A program made the position numbers and the translations under genes. A DNA stretch of 64,000 nt from Psychrobacillus sp042945595 (lineage in GTDB: Bacteria; Bacillota; Bacilli; Bacillales_A; Planococcaceae): assembly GCF_042945595.1 (NCBI RefSeq), contig NZ_CP168493.1:248001-312000 (forward strand). The letters are read 5' to 3'. Numbering within the stretch: position 1 is the stretch's first letter; the number at the start of each line of letters is the position of its first letter. A model generated the notes under the pieces. That model was not told the origin of the DNA. It did not search any database and worked only from the letters and a program-made list of their open reading frames with translations. Below are positions 18,004 through 27,931 of this stretch, in pieces.

Positions 18004-19725
18004 GTGAGTAAACCAAATGAAATAGGTAAAAGTCATGTATTAGATGTGTATAATGCATTAAAACATTATTTAAATTCTGATTCAATGGAAAGCTATAGTG
18101 TACCTGTCCAAGAAACGGTAAAGTTCATAGTTGGATTGTATCCGACTATAAGATCTGTTAACAATAAATTCGAAACAGATAAGCCTGACTTCAATCCTGA
18201 TCTCCTTTTGACCTTACATAATAAAGACAAGGCTAAATTAAATTTATTTTATATAAAACGTACCGCAGCAATACAGCCCAAAAATTTAGGTGCAAAAAGT
18301 TTTCTGGAAAACTACTTTATTTCACAAAATTTGCAGGAAAATTTCAATGCATATTTTAATAAAGAGTACGAACTTTATTTGCAAAGCATCATGGATTTTA
18401 GAGGCCACCGAAATGTCTATGACAGAATACCAGAATTAAAGAAGAAAGTTCTAGCTTGTTATCCCAAGTTTGAAGCCGAGATTAATCCATTTCGTAGAAG
18501 TTTCCTTTTTAGTTTAAGAGAATATTGTTTTCAATTAATGAAAGACGAATTTAATAATGGGTCTATAGGGATTGAAAATGCATTTAAAGAATTAATGATG
18601 TTCGATACTACTAATATTATAACAAGGTACACTGAAGAGAACAAATGTTTTGGTGTTGAAAAATGGAAGTCAAATATAAATATAGGGCAAGGAATACATA
18701 TCTACAAAAAAGGAAATGACACAATTGGTATTCGATCTGGTACAGAAGCACTTACAATTAGATTTAAATTTGAAAGTGGTCCAACATCATCTATTAAGTT
18801 AGCAACAAGTTATGAATATTTCCCGGCTGAAGATGGTATAGTGCAGAAGAATTTGAGGTCAATCAAACTATTTGAGGGATTGCTTGAAAAGCATGAGCAA
18901 ATAAACAAAAAAGACGATAGCAATGCAGTTGGTAAATGTAATGAAGCAATGATATATTACAGAACTTTAAAGATAGATCCAAAAATTCATCAAATAGACG
19001 AAAAAGAATTTCAAGTAATGCTGGAATCTTACTCTCCTTATATATCTAGTAAAACCTTATTAAATATCCAACAATCTTCTAAAAAAGCAGTGGAGAAAAT
19101 AGATGAATATTTACAAGGGAAATACCAAGATTACCATATAGAAAGTATTCAACTAGTGGCAGATAGCTATCTAAAGGATCGTTTGGACACGAGCGATATG
19201 AAAATCATTTTAAAAGTGGAAAAGCGATATGTAGAGGAAGATCTATCATTAAAAGCCATATCTAAAAGCAATGCTAAAATTACTGTCAAAAATCCAGGAG
19301 CAGGATCGATATTAGGTCCTCAATATTTTAATATAGGTTCTCTAACGCCAGTTACGGATGAAGTGAAAGTCAAATTTAATCAAAAGCAACTTACATATCG
19401 ACAAAGCCTAGAAGTGATATCAGAAGCATTGGGAGAAAGTTTACAAACAGCAAAGCAAAAGAATCTGAAAAAAGGACTTATAGCAATACGCGGAACAGCA
19501 ACAACTATTATCACTAATTATGTAAAAGATAAAAGTCTTATATTAGAACATGACGTTATTAATGGAGAGGTAGAGGTATACCAAAAAACACCATCAACCA
19601 TCCAAACTACTTTACGTTGGAATGAGAAACAAGAAGAACTCTCCCTTCGAGTAAAATCAGGTAAAGGAAAACAACATGGTTGGTCATCTGTGAAATTGGT
19701 TTGTGAGTATAAGGTGGATGTTTGA
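18004..19725 (+). CDS. Unrecognised defence-island protein, possible PD-(D/E)xK-type nuclease
   Basis: 573 residues from GTG 18004 (GGGAGGG 6-7 nt upstream; the longer frame begins at a TTG without a site). Near the N-terminus NPDLLLTL is followed by LNLFYIKRT and KNLGAKSFLENYF. The spacing and the S/N-rich helix after the Lys recall the core of several type II restriction enzymes, where a PD strand and an xK strand precede such a helix. The canonical D/E of the xK motif is not obvious (YIK), so this is weak. The C-terminal half is Lys/Glu-rich and beta-rich, with no family I know. Its place, divergent from a HaeIII-like methylase and upstream of DrmE/DrmA/DrmB, makes it either a restriction partner or a new DISARM component. 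Confidence 0.7.
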   Translation: MSKPNEIGKSHVLDVYNALKHYLNSDSMESYSVPVQETVKFIVGLYPTIRSVNNKFETDKPDFNPDLLLTLHNKDKAKLNLFYIKRTAAIQPKNLGAKSFLENYFISQNLQENFNAYFNKEYELYLQSIMDFRGHRNVYDRIPELKKKVLACYPKFEAEINPFRRSFLFSLREYCFQLMKDEFNNGSIGIENAFKELMMFDTTNIITRYTEENKCFGVEKWKSNINIGQGIHIYKKGNDTIGIRSGTEALTIRFKFESGPTSSIKLATSYEYFPAEDGIVQKNLRSIKLFEGLLEKHEQINKKDDSNAVGKCNEAMIYYRTLKIDPKIHQIDEKEFQVMLESYSPYISSKTLLNIQQSSKKAVEKIDEYLQGKYQDYHIESIQLVADSYLKDRLDTSDMKIILKVEKRYVEEDLSLKAISKSNAKITVKNPGAGSILGPQYFNIGSLTPVTDEVKVKFNQKQLTYRQSLEVISEALGESLQTAKQKNLKKGLIAIRGTATTIITNYVKDKSLILEHDVINGEVEVYQKTPSTIQTTLRWNEKQEELSLRVKSGKGKQHGWSSVKLVCEYKVDV

Positions 19726-19785
19726 AATTGGTTTTAATAAGTTTTTGAGCTAAATAGTGAATTACACTGAATAATTATTTAATAA

Positions 19786-20769
19786 ATGGGTATGGATGTG
19801 AATTATTTGCTAACACAAAATCTTAATTATATACATATCGATGGAAACTTGAGAGCTTTAGAAGAATGGATGAATTTTAGTATCGAATTAGCTAATTATG
19901 TTAAACATGCTGATCAACCAATAAAAATATATGTATCAGTACCTTCTAATTTAATGTTCTCGTATTTTTTTGTATTAGGTTGTATAGATTATGACTTTAA
20001 TAATCCATCAAAAGAAGCACTATTTGATCAATATCTTGATTTAAAAAAAGGGCAAAGAATTCTTTATAAAACAGGAGATGATTGGGTAGCCCATTCTGTT
20101 CTAGAAGTAAGCCAACTGCCTAACTCAGATACAAGAGCTATAGTAGTAAAGGATCGACTAAACTCTATTAATTATATACCGGAAACAAGATGGTTTAATT
20201 ATGTAAGAATCTATTATGACGAGATAACTACAGTGCGTAATACTAGACTTGTCAGAAATGTATATAACATTAATGATGATGATAAGTTGAAAAGGCTTTA
20301 TTCGGAGGAAAAACTTCGAATATTAATGATGCAGAATACACCGCAAACGTATGTATATGCAAATAAAAAAGAGTGGAATGATTTTATAAATGTTATTCAA
20401 TTGAATATTAATGGAGATTTATTTAAATTAAGTGAATTACTATTTGATGGTTCAGAAAGTACCTTTAAAAACCTTGCATTTATTGAACAGAATCATTCAG
20501 TAACAATTCCGAAAGAAGCAATAGCAGTCTTTGTTGGAAGTAGCCGCGCACTTAGAAAAATGGACAATTTTGATGAATATAAATGTGTGTTTATTATAGA
20601 TCAACATGATTCAAATGAAAAATTTGAAGATCTTCAGTTTAAAATTGAGCAAGATTTTCTCATGGGTCAAAGTCATTCAGTTAATAAAGAAATATTAGAA
20701 TATATGGATGAAAAAAATGTTGAAATTCCGAAAGGTGTGGAAATGTTTGCCTGGCTATCGCAGAGCTAA
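19786..20769 (+). pseudogene. DrmE-like protein, N-terminal part before a frameshift
   Basis: 327 residues. No strong ribosome binding site is seen before ATG 19786. The frame ends at a TAA just after MFAWLSQS. A second frame offset by +1 is open across the junction and continues for about 500 residues. Skipping one base near 20759 gives MFAWLSRANIGLANEL, which reads naturally, so the two pieces form one protein of about 820 residues. Position (directly upstream of DrmA) and total size fit DISARM class 2 DrmE, for which there is no simple catalytic motif; the name rests on context. Either the gene is inactivated or the read has an error. Confidence 0.6.
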
Positions 20770-22258
20770 TATAGGTTTAGCAAATGAACTGTTTTCTTCG
20801 GTAACGAATGTAAAATTTATAAAAGTTGAGGAGGATCGGATAGGACAATTAATGCATGCCTTAAAAAATTTAAAAACCTCTGTAAAAACTTATTATGAAT
20901 ATGACGAATTATTGATAGAGGAAACAGATAGATTTATTAAGGGATGTAGGAAGGTAGTTGGTTCAATTAATAACTATAGTACCTTTTTTAAAGAAAATAA
21001 TGAGTCAATTGTAAAATATTTTTCATTTACTAAAAAAGCTATTTATGCAGATTTATTTAAAAAAAATATAGAACCAATAATAGAACTAATAAAGTATTTA
21101 AGAAAACAGGACCATAATGCATATATAGATACTTTAAATAGAATGCAAATTCGCAATGATATTACTAGTGATAATACATATCTTCTGACCAAGCAGAAGA
21201 TAATAGATGAATATATAGAAATTAGTGGATGGAAAGTAAAGGTAATGCGCGATAAAGATTTTGTTGAAGCTGGGATTTATGCTGATCATGTATTTTTTCT
21301 AGGGACATCTAGTTATTTTGATCGGAAGTTCTCGGAAATCTTTTATGGTAAAAACACAATCTTTCTAGGTTATTCATGCTTCGAAAATCATTTAATTAAA
21401 AGAAAATCTTTTTCTAACTTAATTAGTCAGAATTATTCGATTAATACAATATATAAGAACGTGAATCTAGAGAAAGGCTTTATAGGCATTGATTATAGAG
21501 AGGCGTTTTTAATGAAAAACGAAAAAGAATTAGAAGAAGCTATAATCAGTCAGTTCGAGAATGCTGCTAATGATGCTTTAGCAGAGAAAGTGGAAGTGAA
21601 ATTAGCAACTATTTCATACAATTACTACATTTTTCTACCACTTAGACAAAAAGTGAATGTCATTGACCGAGAATCTTTAAAGATAACGCAAGAAAAAGTT
21701 CGAGAGCTATCTATAGGTGATTTATTAGTGTTTAGGACTCAAAACGCCTCGGGGTTAGTTCGAGAAGTAGCAGATAAAATTATGGGGGCTAATGCAGGCG
21801 AATATCGAGGGAATGTAGAGAAATGGAAGAAAAAATTACGATTTAATGTAGAACGTAAAGGAATTGAAACAGTTTCCAGGATTCTAAAAAAACGATATGG
21901 AATTGAAGTAGCTAAGGAAAATAATATTAAAAACTGGATAAGTAGTTACTCTATTAGACCTAGCTGTTTAAATGAGCTATTAGAGGCTTTTAATTTTGAT
22001 TTGAAAGAGAAGCAAGAAATAATTAAGTCAACAAATGAAATTGTTAGTGCTCATATTTCTGCAGGGCACCAAATTTCACAGATTTTAATGAATGAACTGG
22101 ATGAAAATCTAGAGAGTTTAATAGATGAAAACGGGTTTTATACCTTTGAATCAAAGGAATTTGAAGGTGCAACCTTTAACATTGAGGAAATTAAAAAAAT
22201 CTCAAAAGAAACCTATTCTATTCCAGAAAATGAGGCATTAAAGATTATTAAGAGATGA
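20760..22258 (+). pseudogene. DrmE-like protein, C-terminal part after the frameshift
   Basis: About 500 residues continue in the +1 frame after the junction near 20760. The nominal ATG at 20708 lies inside overlapping sequence and has no ribosome binding site. The segment has segments such as DLLVFRTQNASGLVREVAD and IETVSRILKKRYGIEV but no Walker or nuclease motif. The stop TGA lies 11 nt before DrmA. If translated alone it would need an internal start, so without frameshift correction this half is probably silent. Confidence 0.55.
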
Positions 22259-22269
22259 GGTGTTAGTAT

Positions 22270-25200
22270 ATGGAAATTAAGTTAGAACGGGCTTTAGAGA
22301 ATCGAGAAATACTAATAAATGCAATAGAAAAAGAAATAGTAGGTCCAAGTGATGTCAATAATACCACAAAGTTGTTAAATACAACGGGTAATACAAAATT
22401 CGATAATTTTGATGACTTAAATACAAATTATCATTGGTTTTCAGCTACTTTGAAAGAAGAAGTGATTCAAAGAGATAGCCCATCTCGTAGATATGCTGCT
22501 GGCATTCTTTATCCAATTCAACTTCAGGCGGAAGAAATAGAAGTTGAAAGTGATGAAATGGTAGCTGATAAGAAAATTGATGAAAAACAGGCTGGATTTT
22601 ATGATGAGATTGATAAGTTAGACAATCAAGATGACATAGTTGAAGATACAGGATTAGAGGATATCGCGCCTAAAGTTCAGCAAAAAGATTCCATGCCTTC
22701 TAGTATGGGCGTTACGTTTTGTCTGGCGAAAGATGCCGAAAAGTTCAAGATCAAGTTTACCGGTGGTGTCTATGAAAAACATCGAATTTATACGGACATA
22801 CACGCTAAAGATAAAAAAACTGGAAAGGAAACACACTATGATTTTAAAGAGGACTGGTGGCTCCGTACTTCTATTTTTGGTGATGTAACTATTCCAATTT
22901 CAGAATTTGATCCGAGCAAGAAAATTAGTTTAAAAGAATACGAGTTGGATGTATTTGATGCGGCAAAGGTTAAAATTGAAAAAATTAAGTTGAAATTACA
23001 TATTCAATGTCGAATCAAAGATGAATATATTCTTTTTACGGTAACGGTATTGAATATTACAGAACCACCTCTTAGATATAACAAGGACGAATATACGGTA
23101 TTTCAGTCACAATTAAATATCTCGGCGGATTTCGGTGATTTTTTAAATTATCCCAAGATTTCGAAACGTAATTTAGGTCTAACAAAAGACGAATGGAATA
23201 ATGAATTGTTATTTAAAAATAAGTTTAATTATGCATTTGGACATGGTTGTTCAGTTAAATGGGATCAAAATGCTGAAAAAATTAGTGAGCTATATTCTAC
23301 ATTTATTCCAGTTTATGAAACAGAAAGTATGACACCAGATATTTCAGTGAATGTTGATGGTGAAGAAGTAGTATTAAAAATTGAAATGCGCGAATTAATG
23401 GATGTACAAAACTACCAAGAGTTACAAGGTATTTTACAACCTTTAGTATTTGGATATAAGAAATGGATTAAAGATCAAGAACTAGAAACAATAGAATTGG
23501 CCTTGAAAACAGAGTTAAAAGAAGCTGCTGAAACAAATTTAGACTTTTGTAAAGATAGTCTTCGTCGTATGGAGAAAGGGTTAGAATTACTAAAGGATTC
23601 TAAAGTATTTCTAGCGTTTAAGTTAGCAAACAAAGCGATTTTACTTCAACAACTTAACGGGAAAATGCCACGTAAAGCCTATTATGATAAAGGTGATACT
23701 AGTAAGGCTATGGAGTTGATTATTGATCGACCTTATAACGATGTAATGAAAGCTATGCAGAATTTATCTGATTGTGATAACAGCTGGCGTGCTTTTCAAA
23801 TTGCCTTTTTCTTATTATCTATTCAATCATTAGTCGAAAAAGATTCAATTGATCGTCAAACTGTTGATTTGATTTGGTTCCCTACAGGTGGAGGTAAAAC
23901 GGAGGCATATTTAGGCGTTGCAGCTTTTCAAATGTTTTATCGTCGTTTATTAGATCCAAATGATGCAGGTGTAGATATAATGATGCGTTATACGTTACGT
24001 TTATTAACTGCTGATCAATTCCAACGTGCCTCAAGATTAATTTGCGCTATGGAATTTATTCGCCGTGATTGTGAGAAAAGTCTTGGTGAAACACCTTATT
24101 CTATTGGTATTTGGGTAGGGTCTAAAACTTCGCCTAATACAAACAAGATAGCTTTGTCACAAGTTAAACAAATGCAAAAACCTCAAGGGCCGGATAATTT
24201 AGTTATCACAAGATGCCCTTGGTGTGGTTGTGAGATTGGTAAAGTAGCAGTTAAAGGTAAAGGCTCCAAATATAATGAGACTGCTCCTCTTGGATTTAAA
24301 CGAGTAAACGAGCAATTAAACGTCCGATGTCCAGATGAAAAATGTGATTTTCATAATGAAATACCAGTTTATTTTGTAGATGAAACCATTTATGAAAAAA
24401 AGCCGACTTTCTTAATTGGGACCATCGATAAATTTGTTCAGCTAACATGGAAACCGGAAGCAAGAGGCTTATTTGGATTAAATGATTTAGGAGAACGTTC
24501 TATTTCTCCTCCACAAATTATTATTCAAGATGAATTACATTTAATTTCAGGACCTCTTGGAACGCTTGCAGGATTGTATGAAGTGTTAATTGAAGAATTG
24601 TGTATCGATGATCGTGGAGAAGTACCGATAAAACCAAAAATTATTTCAGCAACAGCAACTATTAAGGAGTTTGAAGAGCAAGCTAAATGCTTATTCGGAC
24701 GAGAAGATGCACGACTTTTCCCTAGTCCCGGTATAGATATTGACGACTCTTTTTTCTCAAAGGTGGCTGTAGGTAAAAATGGTAAACCTACGCCTGGTAG
24801 AAAATATATTGGTGTTTTCACATCGCGTGTCCGTATTTTAATGGCCCAGGTTATGACTTATTCAGCGATTTTACAAAAGGTAGAGAGTATACCAGAAGAA
24901 GAACGAGATCCGTTCTGGACATTGCTTTCTTTCTATAATAGCTTGAGAGATTTAGGTGCGGGTTTGAACTTATTTAACAGTGACATTCCAACTTACATTG
25001 ATGCTTTAAATAAAAGAGAAGGAATAGCTAAAGATAAAAAAAGATTTTTATATGCTCCATTAGAATTAACCTCTCGAAAACAAAGTAATGAAATTTCAAA
25101 AACCATCGATGATTTAAATGTTCCTTATACGCAAAAAGATAGTAAAGGGCGTACAAAGTCACTTACATCATGTTTAGCTTCTAATATTATTGAAGTAGGA

Positions 25201-25860
25201 GTAGATATTGATCGTTTATCATTAATGGGAATCGTAGGGCAACCTAAAATGACAGCTCAATATATTCAAGTAAGTGGTCGCGTAGGTAGACGCCCTCATG
25301 AAAGACCGGGTTTAATTGTAACCGTTTATTCTAATCAAAACTCACGTGATAAATCGCATTTTGAACATTTTAATGAATATCATCAAAGGCTTTATGCACA
25401 AGTAGAAACGACAAGTTTAACACCATTTTCAACAGCTTCTTTAGAGCGTGGATTAACAGCGGTATTAATAGGCTTCTTACGTCAACGAATGGATATGCAA
25501 ATGGCATTATATCCTACAAGTCGAGAACTGGAACGTGTAATGAAAGATGAACGTTTCATAGCATTTCGTAAAAGATTTAAAAAGCGAGTAAAGCTAATTG
25601 ATAAAGACCAGGTTGATATTTGGAAGGAATTATTTAAGACGTTTATGGATGCCGTATTAAATGGTCGTTATGAAACATGGAGAGTTTCTGATACGGAACG
25701 AGGGTTAATGTTTCAAGCTGGAAATTTAAATGATGGGGAGAAATATCAGGGAAGTATCCCTGTCATAAACTCTTTGAGAAGTGTTGATGCTGAGAGTCGC
25801 GCATCTATCGTATCGCTCGATAAAGAAGAAGTTGAATTTGTCTGGGAGGATGATGACTAA
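22270..25860 (+). CDS. drmA: DISARM helicase DrmA
   Basis: 1196 residues, GAGG before ATG. It is a superfamily 2 helicase: Walker A PTGGGKTEAY (about 538), Walker B in IIIQDELHL (about 753), SATATI (about 794), ASNIIEVGVDIDRLSLMG (about 975) and motif VI QVSGRVGRR (about 1001). A zinc-ribbon-like insertion (CPWCGCE near 648 and CPDEKCDF) sits between motifs I and II. The N-terminal 500 residues are the DrmA-specific region. DrmA with DrmB recognises and acts on incoming phage DNA in DISARM. It is directly adjacent to DrmB with no gap. The family assignment is strong from architecture plus neighbour. Confidence 0.88.
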   Translation: MEIKLERALENREILINAIEKEIVGPSDVNNTTKLLNTTGNTKFDNFDDLNTNYHWFSATLKEEVIQRDSPSRRYAAGILYPIQLQAEEIEVESDEMVADKKIDEKQAGFYDEIDKLDNQDDIVEDTGLEDIAPKVQQKDSMPSSMGVTFCLAKDAEKFKIKFTGGVYEKHRIYTDIHAKDKKTGKETHYDFKEDWWLRTSIFGDVTIPISEFDPSKKISLKEYELDVFDAAKVKIEKIKLKLHIQCRIKDEYILFTVTVLNITEPPLRYNKDEYTVFQSQLNISADFGDFLNYPKISKRNLGLTKDEWNNELLFKNKFNYAFGHGCSVKWDQNAEKISELYSTFIPVYETESMTPDISVNVDGEEVVLKIEMRELMDVQNYQELQGILQPLVFGYKKWIKDQELETIELALKTELKEAAETNLDFCKDSLRRMEKGLELLKDSKVFLAFKLANKAILLQQLNGKMPRKAYYDKGDTSKAMELIIDRPYNDVMKAMQNLSDCDNSWRAFQIAFFLLSIQSLVEKDSIDRQTVDLIWFPTGGGKTEAYLGVAAFQMFYRRLLDPNDAGVDIMMRYTLRLLTADQFQRASRLICAMEFIRRDCEKSLGETPYSIGIWVGSKTSPNTNKIALSQVKQMQKPQGPDNLVITRCPWCGCEIGKVAVKGKGSKYNETAPLGFKRVNEQLNVRCPDEKCDFHNEIPVYFVDETIYEKKPTFLIGTIDKFVQLTWKPEARGLFGLNDLGERSISPPQIIIQDELHLISGPLGTLAGLYEVLIEELCIDDRGEVPIKPKIISATATIKEFEEQAKCLFGREDARLFPSPGIDIDDSFFSKVAVGKNGKPTPGRKYIGVFTSRVRILMAQVMTYSAILQKVESIPEEERDPFWTLLSFYNSLRDLGAGLNLFNSDIPTYIDALNKREGIAKDKKRFLYAPLELTSRKQSNEISKTIDDLNVPYTQKDSKGRTKSLTSCLASNIIEVGVDIDRLSLMGIVGQPKMTAQYIQVSGRVGRRPHERPGLIVTVYSNQNSRDKSHFEHFNEYHQRLYAQVETTSLTPFSTASLERGLTAVLIGFLRQRMDMQMALYPTSRELERVMKDERFIAFRKRFKKRVKLIDKDQVDIWKELFKTFMDAVLNGRYETWRVSDTERGLMFQAGNLNDGEKYQGSIPVINSLRSVDAESRASIVSLDKEEVEFVWEDDD

Positions 25861-27732
25861 ATGCGATATTTACCAATGAGACGTTCGAAGTTGGTAGGAA
25901 CTGAAGGCCCAGGCTCTTTAGTAATTAGCCCAGAAGGTGAAACAGCAGTCGTAGGCGCATTAGATTTATGGTTTAAGGATAGCTTTGGAAATAAAGCCAA
26001 AAACATTGAAGAATTTGCAGTACATGAGCCTCGTTTAAAAGCGATATTAAAAGTAGATAAATTTTATACGCCACCTGAATTTAGAAAGGGTTCAACTAAT
26101 TCAATGGAAGTTGTTCCAAATAGTAACCTTGTAATGCCATTAATGCGTTTTCCTAAATGGCATTATTGTAGTTCTTGTCGATCTTTACGAGAATTAGAGT
26201 TAGACCAAACATCTGTCTATTTAGATTGCCCTAAATGTAATCAAAAAAGATATTATAAGCAAGTTCCTTTCATAGTAATTTGTGAACATGGGCATTTGTC
26301 GGATTTTCCATGGCGTAAGTGGGTTCACGGCAATGAAGAAACTAAATGTGAAGGTAATTTAGTTATTCAAATGAGTGGGGGTACAACATTAGATTCTTGG
26401 AGAATTGTTTGCGAAAAATGTAAAAAAAGTAGGGATCTTCAAAGGGTCACTTCTTTTGATAAAGATAATAATACTAGTTATTTAGGTGATCAACTTAATA
26501 AGGATAAGGCGGGGAAGTACACTTGTGAAGGTGAACGACCATGGTGTGATGATAAAAAAGAAGAATGTTCAGCAGCTCCAGTTGCAATTCTAAGAAATTC
26601 AATTAGTGTTTATATGTCCAAGAAAATTAGTGCGTTAGCAATACCAGGCGATTATAGTGAAAATATTGACTTGATCGTTTCTAAAATACAATCGCCCGCT
26701 AAACACCTGGTCCGTACAAATCTAAGTTTATTAGATAGCCTTGAAAATAAGATTAAATTTATTCGTGAAAATCTAAGATTTGAACTTAAGGAGGAAGTAA
26801 CGGATCAAGAAATTCAAGATGCTTTAATGTATATTCAATCAGGTGATGAATATGAGTTTACAGAGGAAGAGCTTGAAAAACCAGGTTTGTTAATTAAAGA
26901 AAAAGAGTTTGAAAAACTCACGTCAGCGGTTAATTCTAGGGAATTAAAAGTTGAACCTGAATGGGAGTTTGACAAGGATGAAGATGTTAAAAGTAATTAC
27001 TATAAACCATATTTACAGCGTTTATCAAGGGTGCTAAAACTGAAAGAAACAACTGCTTTGTATGGGTTCGATAGAAAAGATTATAAAAATACCAATACCA
27101 TTGAATATAGTAACTACTATCCTTCTTTGTATAAGGATTTCGAAAGCGCGCATGAAAAATGGTTGCCTGTAAATGAAGTATATGGAGAAGGTATCTTTCT
27201 TCAACTTAATCTAGAAAAAGTGATGGAATGGGAATCCTCTCCAGAAGTTCAAAAATATTTTACTAGCTATCTAAAAAGAACTGGGCATGTAGAACATCGA
27301 GACGATTCTATCTTAAAACCACGTAATATTATGCTACACACACTATCCCATTTTTTGATTGATGAATTAGCGAATGTATGTGGATATAATCGTGCTTCAA
27401 TTAGAGAAAGATTATATTTAGATGAAGCTCAGACGGGTGTATTAATTTACATTTCGGCAGGCGATTCAGAAGGAACTTTAGGTGGACTTGTAAGATTAGG
27501 ATTGGAAGGAAAGTTCTTTCATATTTTGGATAAGGCGAAAAATAATGCAGAATGGTGTAGCTCCGATCCTGTATGTACAGAATTAGGCAAGACTCAGGGG
27601 CAGGGGGTTAATGGATTGAATGGTGCAGCATGCTATAACTGTTCTCATATTCCTGAAACATCATGCGAATTTTGGAATCTATATTTGGATAGAAGTTTGT
27701 TAATTGACTCTAAAATTGGTTATTTTAAATAA
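25861..27732 (+). CDS. drmB: DISARM protein DrmB (DUF1998)
   Basis: 623 residues; the ATG abuts the DrmA stop, with GGGAGG inside the DrmA end, so translation is coupled. The N-terminus has GPGSLVISPEGETAVVGALD, followed by zinc-binding pairs (CSSC, CPKC) and CEHGHLSDFPW. The C-terminal DUF1998 has LHTLSHFLIDELANVCGY, GTLGGLVRLG and a Cys-rich end (CSSDPVC, CYNCSHIPETSCEFWN). DrmB partners DrmA in loading on DNA. No DrmC phospholipase-D-type nuclease follows; the next gene is McrB-like. Confidence 0.88.
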   Translation: MRYLPMRRSKLVGTEGPGSLVISPEGETAVVGALDLWFKDSFGNKAKNIEEFAVHEPRLKAILKVDKFYTPPEFRKGSTNSMEVVPNSNLVMPLMRFPKWHYCSSCRSLRELELDQTSVYLDCPKCNQKRYYKQVPFIVICEHGHLSDFPWRKWVHGNEETKCEGNLVIQMSGGTTLDSWRIVCEKCKKSRDLQRVTSFDKDNNTSYLGDQLNKDKAGKYTCEGERPWCDDKKEECSAAPVAILRNSISVYMSKKISALAIPGDYSENIDLIVSKIQSPAKHLVRTNLSLLDSLENKIKFIRENLRFELKEEVTDQEIQDALMYIQSGDEYEFTEEELEKPGLLIKEKEFEKLTSAVNSRELKVEPEWEFDKDEDVKSNYYKPYLQRLSRVLKLKETTALYGFDRKDYKNTNTIEYSNYYPSLYKDFESAHEKWLPVNEVYGEGIFLQLNLEKVMEWESSPEVQKYFTSYLKRTGHVEHRDDSILKPRNIMLHTLSHFLIDELANVCGYNRASIRERLYLDEAQTGVLIYISAGDSEGTLGGLVRLGLEGKFFHILDKAKNNAEWCSSDPVCTELGKTQGQGVNGLNGAACYNCSHIPETSCEFWNLYLDRSLLIDSKIGYFK

Positions 27733-27931
27733 TATGTTATGAAGAATTTGCATTCAACTGGATAGTGAAACGTGTGTACATGCCTTATTCCGGATCTCAT
27801 TGTTTTTAGGGATAAATCGTTAAAATCGCAAGTTATGACTGGGACAGTAAAGAGTAAAGGTTGTTATTCATAAATAAGAAATATTTGAAAAGAGGTGTCT
27901 TAAAATAAATAGGGAAAAGTTTAAAAATTGG

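Noticed and set aside
20708..20769. Programmed +1 frameshift in the DrmE-like gene
   Set aside because: No slow codon or stop with a recoding stimulator and no slippery sequence at the junction; mutation or read error is more likely.
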